64,000 nt of DNA. It comes from Flavobacteriales bacterium (GTDB taxonomy: Bacteria; Bacteroidota; Bacteroidia; Flavobacteriales_E; Vicingaceae). A program made the position numbers and the translations under genes. Of this stretch, positions 1 through 9,150 are shown one piece after another (position 1 is the first letter of the stretch; each line of letters begins with the position of its first letter). The notes under the pieces were generated by a model. It did no database searches and had not been told where the DNA came from. It saw only the letters and a program-made list of their open reading frames with translations. Location of the stretch: NCBI GenBank assembly GCA_029262875.1, contig JAJCYO010000125.1:18480-82479 (forward strand). Direction: 5' to 3'.

Positions 1-205
1 TTGTGAACGAAGTTCCGGTAACGTAAACATTCCCACTGGCGTCTATTGCTATTTCCTTACCAGCATCAGCATTAAATCCAGCACTCGTATAGCGGGCTTC
101 CCATAGCACATTAATTTGCGCATTAATTGTTGAGCAAGAGACCGCAGCAAAAGCCAACAAAAAAAGTGGCTTGATTAATAGTCTTTTTGTAATGTTAAGT
201 CGCAT
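1..205 (-). CDS. Secreted beta-propeller (SBBP-like) protein, N-terminal part only
   Basis: An open frame runs off the left edge of the window. The ATG at 203-205 opens a basic start, a hydrophobic stretch and a likely cleavage site after STINAQ, so the protein is exported. The mature part continues into DASGNVYVTG, the hallmark of SBBP beta-propeller repeats; the 569-residue protein at 15597-17306 has similar repeats. Proteins of this kind in Bacteroidota usually end in a T9SS sorting domain, but that end lies outside the window. A full consensus promoter lies just upstream. Only 68 codons are visible, so the exact function is unknown. Confidence 0.75.
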   Translation of the reverse strand, partial: MRLNITKRLLIKPLFLLAFAAVSCSTINAQINVLWEARYTSAGFNADAGKEIAIDASGNVYVTGTSFT

Positions 206-237
206 AAGTAACTAATGGTTAATGAATTTTAAAGTTA

Positions 238-267
238 CAAAGATAAATAAATTATTATTTCGGACAA
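238..267 (-). promoter_or_regulatory. Consensus Bacteroidota promoter for the left-edge secreted gene
   Basis: On the minus strand a TTG (265-267) is followed by 19 bases and TATCTTTG (238-245), a perfect TAnnTTTG -7 box at the preferred spacing. The predicted leader is about 30 nt to the ATG at 205. Confidence 0.65.
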
Positions 268-338
268 GTTCAATAATTAACTGGCGTAGATGAATGTGTT
301 GATTTTGTCGATAATTAGTATAAGTGTTCGAATTTTTA

Positions 339-346
339 TAATTTTG
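339..346 (+). promoter_or_regulatory. -7 box (TAATTTTG) for the type B adhesin operon
   Basis: A perfect TAnnTTTG lies 22 bases upstream of the ATG at 369. No clear TTG sits at the usual distance upstream. Transcription would start near 351-353, leaving almost no leader for the ATG at 357 but about 16 nt for the ATG at 369, which supports the later start. Confidence 0.45.
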
Positions 347-368
347 CTTTCTGAATTTGTATGCACAA

Positions 369-3300
369 ATGAAACTAAGACACTTATTACTAATATTATT
401 TCTGGCCACCTCTCCATTTTGGGCCAATGCGACACACGTTGTTGGAGGTTCGTTAACATATGAACACCTCGGAGGTTCGACATATAGGATTACATTTAAA
501 ATGTATAGAGATTGTGGACCTTCAAGTGTACAGTTGCCAAATAACGTAAGAATTGAAGTAAGACAGCCTAACGGATCAAGTTTTGCTCCAGATAAAGATA
601 TCGTTATGCCTAAGACACAAGTTGCGGTTTTAAACCCACCGATTGATACTTGCGCCTTTGACCCAGGAATATGTGTTGAGGAGGCTATCTATACTACTAT
701 TGTAAATAATTTACCCCCAAGCCCAGGTGGCTACCATTTATATTATACGACTTGTTGTAGAAACGCGAGCTTGGTAAATGTGAATAATCCTTTAGGGACA
801 GGTGAGGGGTTTTATACATTTATTCCAGACAATAGTACGCTATTGACAAACTCAAGCCCACAGTGGAAAAATTTCACACCAGTATTTGTTTGTCAAGGGA
901 CTCCTTTGGTTTTTGATCATGGAGCCACAGATAAAGATGGAGATTCATTATCTTATTCTTTTTACAACCCTTTTGATAACAATGCACCAACTTTCCCAGG
1001 AAATGTTGCAACGTTTACTCCGATTGTATACAATGGAGGATATACTTTCAACAACCCATTAGGCGGTGGTGGATTTGCTGTAAACCCAGGAACTGGAGTA
1101 ATAACAGGAACCCCTCCTGCATTGGGACAATATGTTGTTGGTGTAAAAGTGGATGAATATAGAAATGGTGTTTTAATAAATACTGTCTATCGAGATTTTC
1201 AATTTAATGTAATTAATTGTCCTCCTATCCCTCAACCAGGAATAGGCCCTACAACGGGTTGCTCAGGCTTGGCAATTCCTTTTACGAATACAAGTACACC
1301 TCTTGCAGGGAATAGCTTCTTTTGGGACTTTGGAGACCTTTCTTCTACTTTAGATACTTCAAATTTGACAAACCCTACTTATGCTTATCCAACAATTGGA
1401 ACTTATGTTGTCATGTTGGTGGCTCAAGCATATACGCCATGTGCTGATACGATTTATGATACTTTGACGGTGTCTGGAATTGCACCAGACTTTAATTATA
1501 CCGATACGGCCTGTGTCAATGATCCCGTCAATTTTTTCGATAATTCTACTCCGACAATAAATGCAACAACAAATAGTTGGCAATGGGACTTTGGAGATTT
1601 AGGGTCAGCAATTATTCCAGCTCCTACACATACTTATACTACACCAGGATTATATACTGTACAATTAATTGTTGGAACAGATGCTGGTTGTGTTGATTCG
1701 ATTTCGAAAACGATGTTTATTCAATCGCTGCCAGTAGCATTAGCCACAGATACCTTTGCTTGTGTTAGCAACCCTACAACTAATTTAAATGGAAGTGTTA
1801 TTGGTGCGGGAGGCGGTCTATGGGTAGGTGCAGGAACTTTTAGCCCAAGTACTACAGATTTAAACGCAGCATATACACCAACAGCTGCTGAGTTAACGGC
1901 TGGGTTTGCGACAATTGTCTTATCAACAACAGGAAATGCATTCTGTCCAGCGGCTTCTGATACAATGATTCTTACTTTTTCTATTGGAATTACTGCTGAT
2001 GCAGGGAATGATGTTTCTGTTTGTAAAGACAGTGCTTCGGTTCCTTTGGCAGGAACTATTGTTACAGCATCAGGAGGGCAATGGGTCTCAAGTGGAACGG
2101 GAGCATTCGTACCTAATCCATTTGATATGAATGCAGTTTATGTTCCTAGTTCAGCAGATACGGCAGCGGGATCTGTGAACATTTATTTAAATTCTATTGG
2201 GAATGGGAATTGTGTGCCAGATTCTGATACGATATTGGTAACATTTACGACCACACCTACCTCAACAATACTCTCTAATGACACAGCTTGTGCGGGTAGT
2301 ATTTTTATACCAATCAATGCAAATTCAACCACAGGAACAGGGTATTGGCAAACTATGGGAACAGGCTTTTTCTCTCCAAACGATTCATTGAATACAACAA
2401 GTTATTTTGCTGATTCGTTGGATAATTTTAATGGCAATGTAACATTGGTGTTTACTTCCACTAATAATGGTGGTTGCCAGAGCTTTTCTGACACGTTAAA
2501 TGTTGCTTTAATTCCTGCGCCAACGGCAAATTTCTCTTTTGTTTCTGTTTGTCCAAATGATACTGTTTTCTTTAATGATCTTTCTACTTTTGTTGACCCT
2601 ATTGTTTCTTGGGATTGGGATTTTGATAATAGCAACATTAGCAGCACGCCTAATACATCAATAGTTTATGATTCTGCAGGAACCTATAATGTAAGTTTGA
2701 TTGTTTCTTCGGCAAATGGATGTGTAGATACATTAATTCAACCCGTATTAGTGTATTCATTCCCAAATGCAAACTTTGGTGTTAATGGAGTCTGTGAAGG
2801 TGTCAATAGTGTTTTTGTTGATTCTTCAACAGTTAATGGTTCTTCAATAGCTACCTGGATGTGGGATTTTGGTGATGGTGGTCTTGATAGCGTTCAAAAT
2901 CCAACTTATACTTATGCAAATAGTGGAACTTATAATGTTAACTTAATTGTTCAGTCTGCTCAAGGTTGCTGGGATACCATCTCAGGACCAGTTTCGATTC
3001 AGGGACCTCCAACTGCTGGATTTACAAGCAGCCCGGGATCTATAAAAGTTGATGAGAGCTTTATATTTGCTGATATTTCATTTACAAACGTTGTTAATTG
3101 GCAGTGGGATTTTGGAGATACATTAGGAACTTCTACTGACCAACACCCAACATATAGCTATGCTGCAGCTGGAAATTATACAGTATGTTTAGTAATTACA
3201 GATGTAATGGGCTGTATGGATTCAACTTGCGAAGAAGTAATCGTGTTTATGCCACCTGCAGTACCAAATGCGTTCTCTCCTAACGGACAAGGAGGAAATG

Positions 3301-3521
3301 ATGTGTTTAACGTTTTAGGTGGACCATACAAGGAGTTAGAATTTAGAATTTACAATAATTGGGGGGAATTAATTTTTGAATCTGATGACCAAAGTAATGG
3401 ATGGGATGGGACTCGTGATGGCGTAGAACAACCCATTGGTGTTTATATATATACGGTGAGAGCAGTAACATTGGATGATGAAAGTCATACGCTTAAAGGA
3501 GATGTAACATTATTGAGGTAG
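369..3521 (+). CDS. Large PKD-domain surface protein with type B T9SS (gliding-motility) C-terminal domain
   Basis: The protein has 1050 residues from the ATG at 369, which gives a clean signal peptide (MKLRHLLLILFLATS... cut after WANA); an ATG at 357 adds only four residues. The N-terminal domain opens THVVGGSLTYEHLGG, common in giant Bacteroidota adhesins. Several PKD-like repeats follow, with WDFGD motifs (for example FWDFGD, WQWDFGD, WMWDFGDGG). The last 85 residues form a CHU_C/gliding-motility-associated domain (PNAFSPNGQGGNDVF, RIYNNWGELIFES, GWDGTRDG, IGVYIYTV), the type B signal that sends cargo through T9SS with a PorP/SprF partner. The stop overlaps the next start by one base, and a PorP/SprF-like and a PorE-like gene follow. 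It is probably a surface adhesin; the ligand is unknown. Confidence 0.88.
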   Translation: MKLRHLLLILFLATSPFWANATHVVGGSLTYEHLGGSTYRITFKMYRDCGPSSVQLPNNVRIEVRQPNGSSFAPDKDIVMPKTQVAVLNPPIDTCAFDPGICVEEAIYTTIVNNLPPSPGGYHLYYTTCCRNASLVNVNNPLGTGEGFYTFIPDNSTLLTNSSPQWKNFTPVFVCQGTPLVFDHGATDKDGDSLSYSFYNPFDNNAPTFPGNVATFTPIVYNGGYTFNNPLGGGGFAVNPGTGVITGTPPALGQYVVGVKVDEYRNGVLINTVYRDFQFNVINCPPIPQPGIGPTTGCSGLAIPFTNTSTPLAGNSFFWDFGDLSSTLDTSNLTNPTYAYPTIGTYVVMLVAQAYTPCADTIYDTLTVSGIAPDFNYTDTACVNDPVNFFDNSTPTINATTNSWQWDFGDLGSAIIPAPTHTYTTPGLYTVQLIVGTDAGCVDSISKTMFIQSLPVALATDTFACVSNPTTNLNGSVIGAGGGLWVGAGTFSPSTTDLNAAYTPTAAELTAGFATIVLSTTGNAFCPAASDTMILTFSIGITADAGNDVSVCKDSASVPLAGTIVTASGGQWVSSGTGAFVPNPFDMNAVYVPSSADTAAGSVNIYLNSIGNGNCVPDSDTILVTFTTTPTSTILSNDTACAGSIFIPINANSTTGTGYWQTMGTGFFSPNDSLNTTSYFADSLDNFNGNVTLVFTSTNNGGCQSFSDTLNVALIPAPTANFSFVSVCPNDTVFFNDLSTFVDPIVSWDWDFDNSNISSTPNTSIVYDSAGTYNVSLIVSSANGCVDTLIQPVLVYSFPNANFGVNGVCEGVNSVFVDSSTVNGSSIATWMWDFGDGGLDSVQNPTYTYANSGTYNVNLIVQSAQGCWDTISGPVSIQGPPTAGFTSSPGSIKVDESFIFADISFTNVVNWQWDFGDTLGTSTDQHPTYSYAAAGNYTVCLVITDVMGCMDSTCEEVIVFMPPAVPNAFSPNGQGGNDVFNVLGGPYKELEFRIYNNWGELIFESDDQSNGWDGTRDGVEQPIGVYIYTVRAVTLDDESHTLKGDVTLLR

Positions 3522-4528
3522 TGGTGAGACGGAGTAATAAATATTATGTTTTGGCTTTTGCCGGATTAATGATGTTGAGCATTGGTTCTAATGCACAAGA
3601 TTTTCATTTGTCTCAGCATGATGCTGCGGCACTGTACTTGAACCCTGGATTAGTTGGTCAGTTTGATGGAAAATATAGAATCCATGGACATTATAGAACA
3701 CAATGGGGGAGCTTATCTTCTAAGTCATACAAAACAGCAGCAATTTCCTTTGACATGCCTTTTGATAAAATGGCGTTTGGAGGACAAATAATTAACAGAA
3801 GAGCTGGGGCTGGAGATTACAATGCATTAGGAATTTTATTGAATGCTGGATATAGCTTTACTATTGATGAAGCAAAAACACATAAATTTTCTATAGGATT
3901 ACAAGCTGGCGTAATTCAAAAAAGTGTTGACTTTGATAAGTTATTTTTTGAAAGCCAATATACAACAGCCGGAGGAGGAACTTTTGACCAATCACTACCG
4001 AATGGAGAAACTTTTGGAAATTCAAGTTTTTGGTTGCCAGACGTAAATGTTGGGTTTGTTTATTATTATGGCAAAGATCAAATGAGAATTAATCCTTTTA
4101 TTGGAGCTTCAGCATTTCATTTAACACAGCCTAATGAGACTTTTTATGGAGAAGAAAGTAAGTTGCCAATTCGTTATATTGGCCACGGTGGTGCAAAAGT
4201 GAATTTATCGGAAAAGATACAGTTAATGCCTAAGTTATTATTTATGCGTCAAGAAAATGCGCAAGAAATCAACTATGGTTTAATGGCACATTATCACCTA
4301 AAAGGTTCTGGAGCAATAATTTTATTTGGCCCAACCTATAGATCTGCCGATGCATTTATTTTAGAAGCTGGAGCTAAGATTGGAAGCTATGAAGCTAAAA
4401 TTGGTTACGATTTTAATACTTCTGAATTGAGTGATTTCTCTGACGGTAAGGGAGGTTTTGAAATCTCGTTGACCTATATCCCTAAAGTATTTAAACCTAA
4501 CCCAATTAAAAACTGTCCAAGGATATGA
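3521..4528 (+). CDS. PorP/SprF family outer-membrane protein (T9SS accessory)
   Basis: This 335-residue protein starts at a GTG that overlaps the adhesin stop by one base (taGTG), so translation is probably coupled. It has a signal peptide ending NAQ, then the family opening QDFHLSQHDAAALYLNPGL, followed by GKYRIHGHYRTQWGSL, typical of PorP/SprF. The rest alternates short amphipathic strands, as expected for an outer-membrane barrel of about 14 strands. Family members are dedicated partners that hold one type B cargo at the cell surface, so this one most likely serves the PKD protein just upstream. It overlaps the next gene by four bases (ATGA). Confidence 0.9.
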   Translation: MVRRSNKYYVLAFAGLMMLSIGSNAQDFHLSQHDAAALYLNPGLVGQFDGKYRIHGHYRTQWGSLSSKSYKTAAISFDMPFDKMAFGGQIINRRAGAGDYNALGILLNAGYSFTIDEAKTHKFSIGLQAGVIQKSVDFDKLFFESQYTTAGGGTFDQSLPNGETFGNSSFWLPDVNVGFVYYYGKDQMRINPFIGASAFHLTQPNETFYGEESKLPIRYIGHGGAKVNLSEKIQLMPKLLFMRQENAQEINYGLMAHYHLKGSGAIILFGPTYRSADAFILEAGAKIGSYEAKIGYDFNTSELSDFSDGKGGFEISLTYIPKVFKPNPIKNCPRI

Positions 4529-6645
4529 GATTGAAGGGAGGGTTAGTTATACTGTTTGTCATCATTGGACAACTGCTTTTTGCACAAACCAAAAAGGAGA
4601 TTATAGAGCAAGGTGATAATGCTTATAAAAATGAGAATTATGCTTCTGCTGCCTATTTTTACAAGAAGGTTATTGATAAAAAAGGGGTTTCTAGTGGGTT
4701 AGTTCACCCTTATGAAGCACGTAGTTGGGTTGCTCCACCAAAAAAGAGTAAAGCAGAAAGAGATTCTCTACAGCAAGAAAATGCGGATACCAATTCTTAT
4801 GGAGATGATGCTGTTGTTTTGCATAAATTAGCAAACGCTTATCGCAAAAACCATGATTACTTAAATGCAGAAACGTGGTACGCTATAGCTGTAAAATACC
4901 CAATTGATGTGGTAGAAGAGGACTTGCAAAGTTCCAAACTATGGTACGGTGAAGCCTTAATGAAGAATGAAAAATACGAAGAAGCTGTTGTTCAATTCGA
5001 AGAGTTTAAAAAGGAAACTCCAGACATGGAACTTTCTAAAAGAGCAGATAAGGATATCGTTGGATGTTATTTTGCACAAGATCCAAGTTCAACTAATAAT
5101 GGCGCTACTGTTAGCTTAAGTGATTCAAATATGAATTTTGGAACATCAAGTTATGGAGTGAATTTTTTCGGTGATGAAATGACAATTATTTTTTCTGCAG
5201 CAGGGCCTAATGGAATTGTAAAGGATGAAAAATCTAAAGAAGACAGTAAATTCTTAAGTGACTTTTATATTGCTCAAAACTTTATGGGTGAAGGATATGG
5301 TTCTCCATCTAACTTTGCTCCGCCAATTAACTCTGAAAATAATGAAGGAGCAGGTGTTTTATCTATTGATAGAACAACATTTTATTTTACACGAAAATCA
5401 GCGGTAAACAATAAAGAAGTCGCTATTTGGGTAAGTAAAAACTTTAACAACCAATGGTTAACTCCTTTAAAATTAGATAATAAAGTTAATGTTGAAGGAT
5501 ACAAATCCATGCACCCAGCATTATCAATGGAAGGTGATGTTCTCTATTTTTCATCCGATCGACCAGGTGGATTTGGAGGAATGGATATTTGGTATTGCAA
5601 CATTGATGACTATGGTGGGTTAAGCGATCCAATTAATATGGGGAATAATACAAACACACCAGGAGATGAAGTAACTCCTTTCTTTAATTACTTTACAAAA
5701 ACACTTTATTATTCTTCAGATGCTATGGGAGGTGTTGGTGGATTGGACATTTACAAGACCACTTATAACGAAGATGAAGAATCGTGGAGTAACCCTAAAA
5801 ACATTGGCAAACCATTCAACTCAAGTAAGGATGATGCGTATTTCATTATTAATAAAGATCAATCAAAAGGATTTTTATCTTCAGATAGAACAACTTGTGA
5901 TTGCGGGGATGAGTACGAAGGGTCTATTTATTGTTATAAGATCTTTCAATTTGGTCAGCCAGATATGAAATTTAGTATAAGTGGAACGGCATTTAATGCT
6001 GAAACAGACGAAGTTATACCAAATGCGTTAATCTCATTTAAAGACATTAGAGGGAAAATGGATCCGGTTTTCATGACTACGGATGAACAAGGAAATTATA
6101 AGAGGGATTTACAAGTTGGGTGGGATCTATTTTTAAAAGCGCAAAAAGCTAAATATTTTGGTGATGCAGCAAATATTACAACAAGCGGATTAACAGAGTC
6201 GAAACATTTTATACAAGACTTTTTCTTAACTCCGATTCCTTTAGGAGAGTTAGAAATTCCTGGAATTGAATATGATTTTGATGCAGCAACGCTACGACCG
6301 AAGTCAAAGGAAATCTTGGATAAATTAGTCGAGTTCTTGCAACTTAACGATAACATTACCATCGAAATTAGATCACATACCGATTCTAGAGGGAATGATG
6401 ATTATAACTTAAAGCTTTCGGATAAAAGAGCAGCTTCTGTTGTGAAATATCTTATTGCTCATGGGATCAATAAAGCGAGGTTAGAATCTAAAGGAATGGG
6501 TGAAACTGAACCGTTAGATGATTGTTCTAAATATGACGATTGTGGTGATACTGGTAAAGACGATTGTGATTGTCATCAAAAAAATAGAAGAACTGCATTT
6601 AAAACCACAAGTGAGGATTTTAAAGATGTTTTTAAAGGAAAATAA
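4525..6645 (+). CDS. PorE-like lipid/peptidoglycan anchor: TPR, PD40 propeller, CRD and OmpA domains
   Basis: The 706-residue protein has four visible parts: a signal peptide (cut near LLFAQ); TPR-like helices at about 20-190; a WD40/PD40 propeller at about 195-480 (repeats such as FSSDRPGGFGGMDIW and YYSSDAMGGVGGLDIYK); a carboxypeptidase-regulatory beta-sandwich at about 485-560; and a C-terminal OmpA domain (IEIRSHTDSRG, LSDKRAASV) that binds peptidoglycan. This order is that of PorE of the T9SS and its paralogs encoded beside PorP/SprF genes. It overlaps the barrel gene by ATGA, completing a three-gene module. It probably links the surface adhesin complex to the cell wall. A Cys/Asp-rich insertion near the end (DDCSKYDDCGDTGKDDCDC) is unusual. 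Confidence 0.87.
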   Translation: MRLKGGLVILFVIIGQLLFAQTKKEIIEQGDNAYKNENYASAAYFYKKVIDKKGVSSGLVHPYEARSWVAPPKKSKAERDSLQQENADTNSYGDDAVVLHKLANAYRKNHDYLNAETWYAIAVKYPIDVVEEDLQSSKLWYGEALMKNEKYEEAVVQFEEFKKETPDMELSKRADKDIVGCYFAQDPSSTNNGATVSLSDSNMNFGTSSYGVNFFGDEMTIIFSAAGPNGIVKDEKSKEDSKFLSDFYIAQNFMGEGYGSPSNFAPPINSENNEGAGVLSIDRTTFYFTRKSAVNNKEVAIWVSKNFNNQWLTPLKLDNKVNVEGYKSMHPALSMEGDVLYFSSDRPGGFGGMDIWYCNIDDYGGLSDPINMGNNTNTPGDEVTPFFNYFTKTLYYSSDAMGGVGGLDIYKTTYNEDEESWSNPKNIGKPFNSSKDDAYFIINKDQSKGFLSSDRTTCDCGDEYEGSIYCYKIFQFGQPDMKFSISGTAFNAETDEVIPNALISFKDIRGKMDPVFMTTDEQGNYKRDLQVGWDLFLKAQKAKYFGDAANITTSGLTESKHFIQDFFLTPIPLGELEIPGIEYDFDAATLRPKSKEILDKLVEFLQLNDNITIEIRSHTDSRGNDDYNLKLSDKRAASVVKYLIAHGINKARLESKGMGETEPLDDCSKYDDCGDTGKDDCDCHQKNRRTAFKTTSEDFKDVFKGK

Positions 6646-6765
6646 GCCTCGTTCCTTAGCCTAAATTTATATTTCTGTATCTTTTTTCTTATTCTGTATT
6701 TTACATATAGAACCTTTTAAATTACCTATCCGAGTTTTATTAATTCGATTTTAACATGAGGTTCG

Positions 6766-6791
6766 GTATCCTGCGCAGTGATACTTTTTTT
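6766..6791 (+). terminator. Probable intrinsic terminator after the adhesin/PorP/PorE operon
   Basis: Arms GTATCCT (6766-6772) and AG-t-GATAC (6777-6784) close a GCGC loop and are followed by seven T (6785-6791). It lies 120 bases past the stop of the PorE-like gene and before gldM, so gldM is probably a separate unit. The rest of 6646-6867 is AT-rich with no ORF; no convincing -7 box for gldM was found. Confidence 0.5.
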
Positions 6792-6867
6792 AATCAAAAT
6801 GATTTTTGATTTAATGGATAATTATTGTCCAAACAAGAAAGTATTGTTTAACTAAAATTTAAAGACT

Positions 6868-8490
6868 ATGAGCGGAGGAAACCTATCACCACGACAAAAA
6901 ATGATTGGAATGATGTATTTAGTGCTTACAGCATTATTGGCATTAAATGTTTCAAAAGACATCTTAAATGCATTTGTTTTGATTAACACAAGTTTAGAAA
7001 ACACTGTTGTTAATTATGATGAAAAAAACGAATCAATGTATTCAGATTTCAACGTAGCAAAACAATTTGACCCAATTAAAGTAACACCATATTGGAGTAA
7101 AGCACAACAGGCAAAGCAGCTTTCCTCGGACTTAATTAATTACATCAAAGAACTCCAAATTAAGTTGATGAAGGAAACGGAAAAGATTACAGAAAATGAA
7201 GCAGATACGTTGCAGCTAAAGTTTGTAAACGCTAAAGACAATTATGATATACCAACAAATATTATGATTGGACAAACTGAAGATGGGTCAAAAGGATTGG
7301 CCAGAGAGTTAAAAAATAAATTGATGAGCTATAAAGCAGAAATGCTAAGCTTGTTTAACAAGGAACAACAACAATTGTTGAACATAGATTTAAAAACAGA
7401 TGATGTAACGACAGATTCTGGCAAGGAAAATTGGGAGATGGGTAATTTTTATCATACTCCTTTAGCAGCAACCATCACTATTTTATCAAAAATACAAACA
7501 GATGTAAAAAAAGTAGAGTATGATGTTGTGAGTAACCTTTTAAAAAAAGCAGGTAAAAAACAATTTAATTTTGATACGATAATGACAAGAGTGATACCGA
7601 GCTCCAATTATGTTATGTTAGGGGAGGATTATAAAGCGGATGTTTTTTTAGCAGCTTTTAGTACGACTCAAAATCCAGAAATAGTAATAGGGGATTATGA
7701 TTCTACGAAAAACAACTTGTCAACTGTAATAGATACGGTTCCAGTTTCCAATGGGTTAGGGCAGTATACGGTTGCTACATCAAAAGAAGGAATTTTTAGT
7801 TATGAAGGAGTTTTAAAATTGAAAAAACAAGGTGGTGGAGTTGAGAACTTCCCTTTTACGTCAGAGTACATCGTTGCGAAACCAAGCTTAGTGGTTTCTC
7901 CAGATAAAATGAATGTATTTTATATAGGCCCTAAGAACCCTGTTTCTATTTCTGTTCCGGGGGTTGCATCTGAGAATATTAAAGCAACCATTACTGGTAG
8001 TGGAAATAGAATTACAAAAACGGGCAACGGAAAATATGAAGTAAAATTAAGTACTGGATCACCCAAAAATGTGGACATTAAAGTAAGTGCTGTAATGGCC
8101 AATGGTGAAACCAGAGGCATGGGAAAAATGGAGTTTGTTGCGAAAAAGCTACCAAAGCCTTTATCCTCTTTTTTAGGTAAGTCGGGTGAATTTTCGATAA
8201 AAAAGAGAAAAGTATCGACTTTCCCTATCGTAAAAGCAAGCTATGGAAAAGACTTTGTGTTTACGGGGTTGCCTTTAACGGTGACCAATTGCTACATTGA
8301 AGTGTATAGAGATGGGGAAAGAATTTATGAGAACAACAAAATGAAAACAAGGTTTATCCCTGACGCTGCAAGAGAATTTTTTCGAGAAAGGCTTAGAAAA
8401 GGAGATAAGATATTTTTTACAAGAATAGCAGTAAAGGACATCAATAATCAAACCATAGAATTACCAATAATCATTATTACGGTAAAGTAG
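6868..8490 (+). CDS. gldM: GldM/PorM family T9SS motor protein (stand-alone copy)
   Basis: The 540-residue protein opens MSGGNLSPRQKMIGMMYLVL, the GldM N-terminal signature. Arg9 falls at the position reported as essential in GldM for working with the GldL proton channel. A single inner-membrane helix spans about 12-32, and the remainder is periplasmic: a helical first domain (to about 220), then beta-rich domains ending in IELPIIIITVK. GldL and GldM form the proton-driven motor of T9SS. Normally gldM lies in gldKLMN, but here no gldK, gldL or gldN is adjacent: PorP/PorE genes lie upstream and cvpA faces it. It may be a paralog serving an alternative motor, or the only copy displaced from its operon; the window cannot tell which. 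Confidence 0.9.
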   Translation: MSGGNLSPRQKMIGMMYLVLTALLALNVSKDILNAFVLINTSLENTVVNYDEKNESMYSDFNVAKQFDPIKVTPYWSKAQQAKQLSSDLINYIKELQIKLMKETEKITENEADTLQLKFVNAKDNYDIPTNIMIGQTEDGSKGLARELKNKLMSYKAEMLSLFNKEQQQLLNIDLKTDDVTTDSGKENWEMGNFYHTPLAATITILSKIQTDVKKVEYDVVSNLLKKAGKKQFNFDTIMTRVIPSSNYVMLGEDYKADVFLAAFSTTQNPEIVIGDYDSTKNNLSTVIDTVPVSNGLGQYTVATSKEGIFSYEGVLKLKKQGGGVENFPFTSEYIVAKPSLVVSPDKMNVFYIGPKNPVSISVPGVASENIKATITGSGNRITKTGNGKYEVKLSTGSPKNVDIKVSAVMANGETRGMGKMEFVAKKLPKPLSSFLGKSGEFSIKKRKVSTFPIVKASYGKDFVFTGLPLTVTNCYIEVYRDGERIYENNKMKTRFIPDAAREFFRERLRKGDKIFFTRIAVKDINNQTIELPIIIITVK

Positions 8491-8491
8491 T

Positions 8492-9046
8492 TTAATTAAT
8501 AGAGGCTTCATCAATGCGTTGGTGAGCCTCTTCTTTTATAGCATTCTCCACAACCCCATTTAGACTAATATCACTAAGGCCAGGAATGAGAATTAATGCA
8601 ACACTGCTAATAGGCTTATAGAGTAAGGAAGAGTCTTGCATTTCAGGTTCTATGAAATTAAGCTCAGCATTAACGTTATTGACTAAGTTTAGCACTACGC
8701 TAATGATTAATGCAAATTTGAGCATCCCGAAAGCCGCTCCAGTTATTTTATTAACCAATCCAAGGGCAATCATTTTTATAAATTTTTCTAACAATTTAGC
8801 CAAAGCAAAAACGGCAATAACGATTATTATAAAAGTGATTGCAAAAGAGATTAAAGGCATAATTTTTTCTGAGATATCGAACATTTCACTGAGGTATTTG
8901 GCTGAAATTGCTGAAAATTTAACTCCTCCCCAAACACCTAAAAAAAGAGCAACTAAAGAGGAAACTTCAATGATAAGACCTTTTTTAAACCCTTTAAAAG
9001 CACCCCAAAGTAGTGGTATTATAATAATGACATCAAAATAGTTCAT
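8492..9046 (-). CDS. CvpA family inner-membrane protein
   Basis: The 184-residue protein has four hydrophobic segments and opens MNYFDVIIIIPLLWGAFKGFKKGLI, the CvpA/colicin V production signature (D-I-I..P...G..KGF.KGLI). CvpA proteins are small inner-membrane proteins tied to envelope integrity in several bacteria; the biochemical role is not settled. The gene is monocistronic and convergent with gldM, one base apart. The terminator of gldM lies inside its 3' end. A perfect TAGTTTTG -7 box lies five bases before the ATG, so its mRNA is probably leaderless. Confidence 0.85.
   Translation of the reverse strand: MNYFDVIIIIPLLWGAFKGFKKGLIIEVSSLVALFLGVWGGVKFSAISAKYLSEMFDISEKIMPLISFAITFIIIVIAVFALAKLLEKFIKMIALGLVNKITGAAFGMLKFALIISVVLNLVNNVNAELNFIEPEMQDSSLLYKPISSVALILIPGLSDISLNGVVENAIKEEAHQRIDEASIN
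8502..8537 (+). terminator. Terminator of gldM inside the 3' end of cvpA
   Basis: GAGGCT-t-CATCAA (8502-8514), loop TGCG, TTGGTG-AGCCTC (8519-8530), then TTCTTTTA. The stem is 12 bp with one bulge and one G-T pair. It lies wholly within the coding end of the convergent cvpA gene. Confidence 0.6.
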
Positions 9047-9051
9047 TGTCT

Positions 9052-9059
9052 CAAAACTA
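9052..9059 (-). promoter_or_regulatory. -7 box of cvpA, five bases before ATG
   Basis: TAGTTTTG on the minus strand matches TAnnTTTG perfectly and is separated from the ATG (9046) by AGACA. The start of transcription should fall on or next to the start codon. No TTG at the ideal spacing was seen. Confidence 0.55.
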
Positions 9060-9112
9060 CATTAATACTATTCTACTGTAGCTACAAAAAACATTGATTT
9101 ATTAAAGTTAGA

Positions 9113-9146
9113 TTGTTTATACCTAAATGATAAGTCCTTATTTTTG
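9113..9146 (+). promoter_or_regulatory. Promoter of the 110-residue gene, -7 box four bases before ATG
   Basis: TTG at 9113-9115, a 23-base spacer and TATTTTTG at 9139-9146. Only CACC separates the box from the ATG at 9151, which argues for that start and against an ATG at 9127 lying upstream of the box. Confidence 0.55.
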
Positions 9147-9150
9147 CACC

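Noticed and set aside
357..368. ATG at 357 as start of the type B adhesin
   Set aside because: It lies only 10 bases after the -7 box and adds residues before an otherwise ideal signal peptide; the ATG at 369 fits better.
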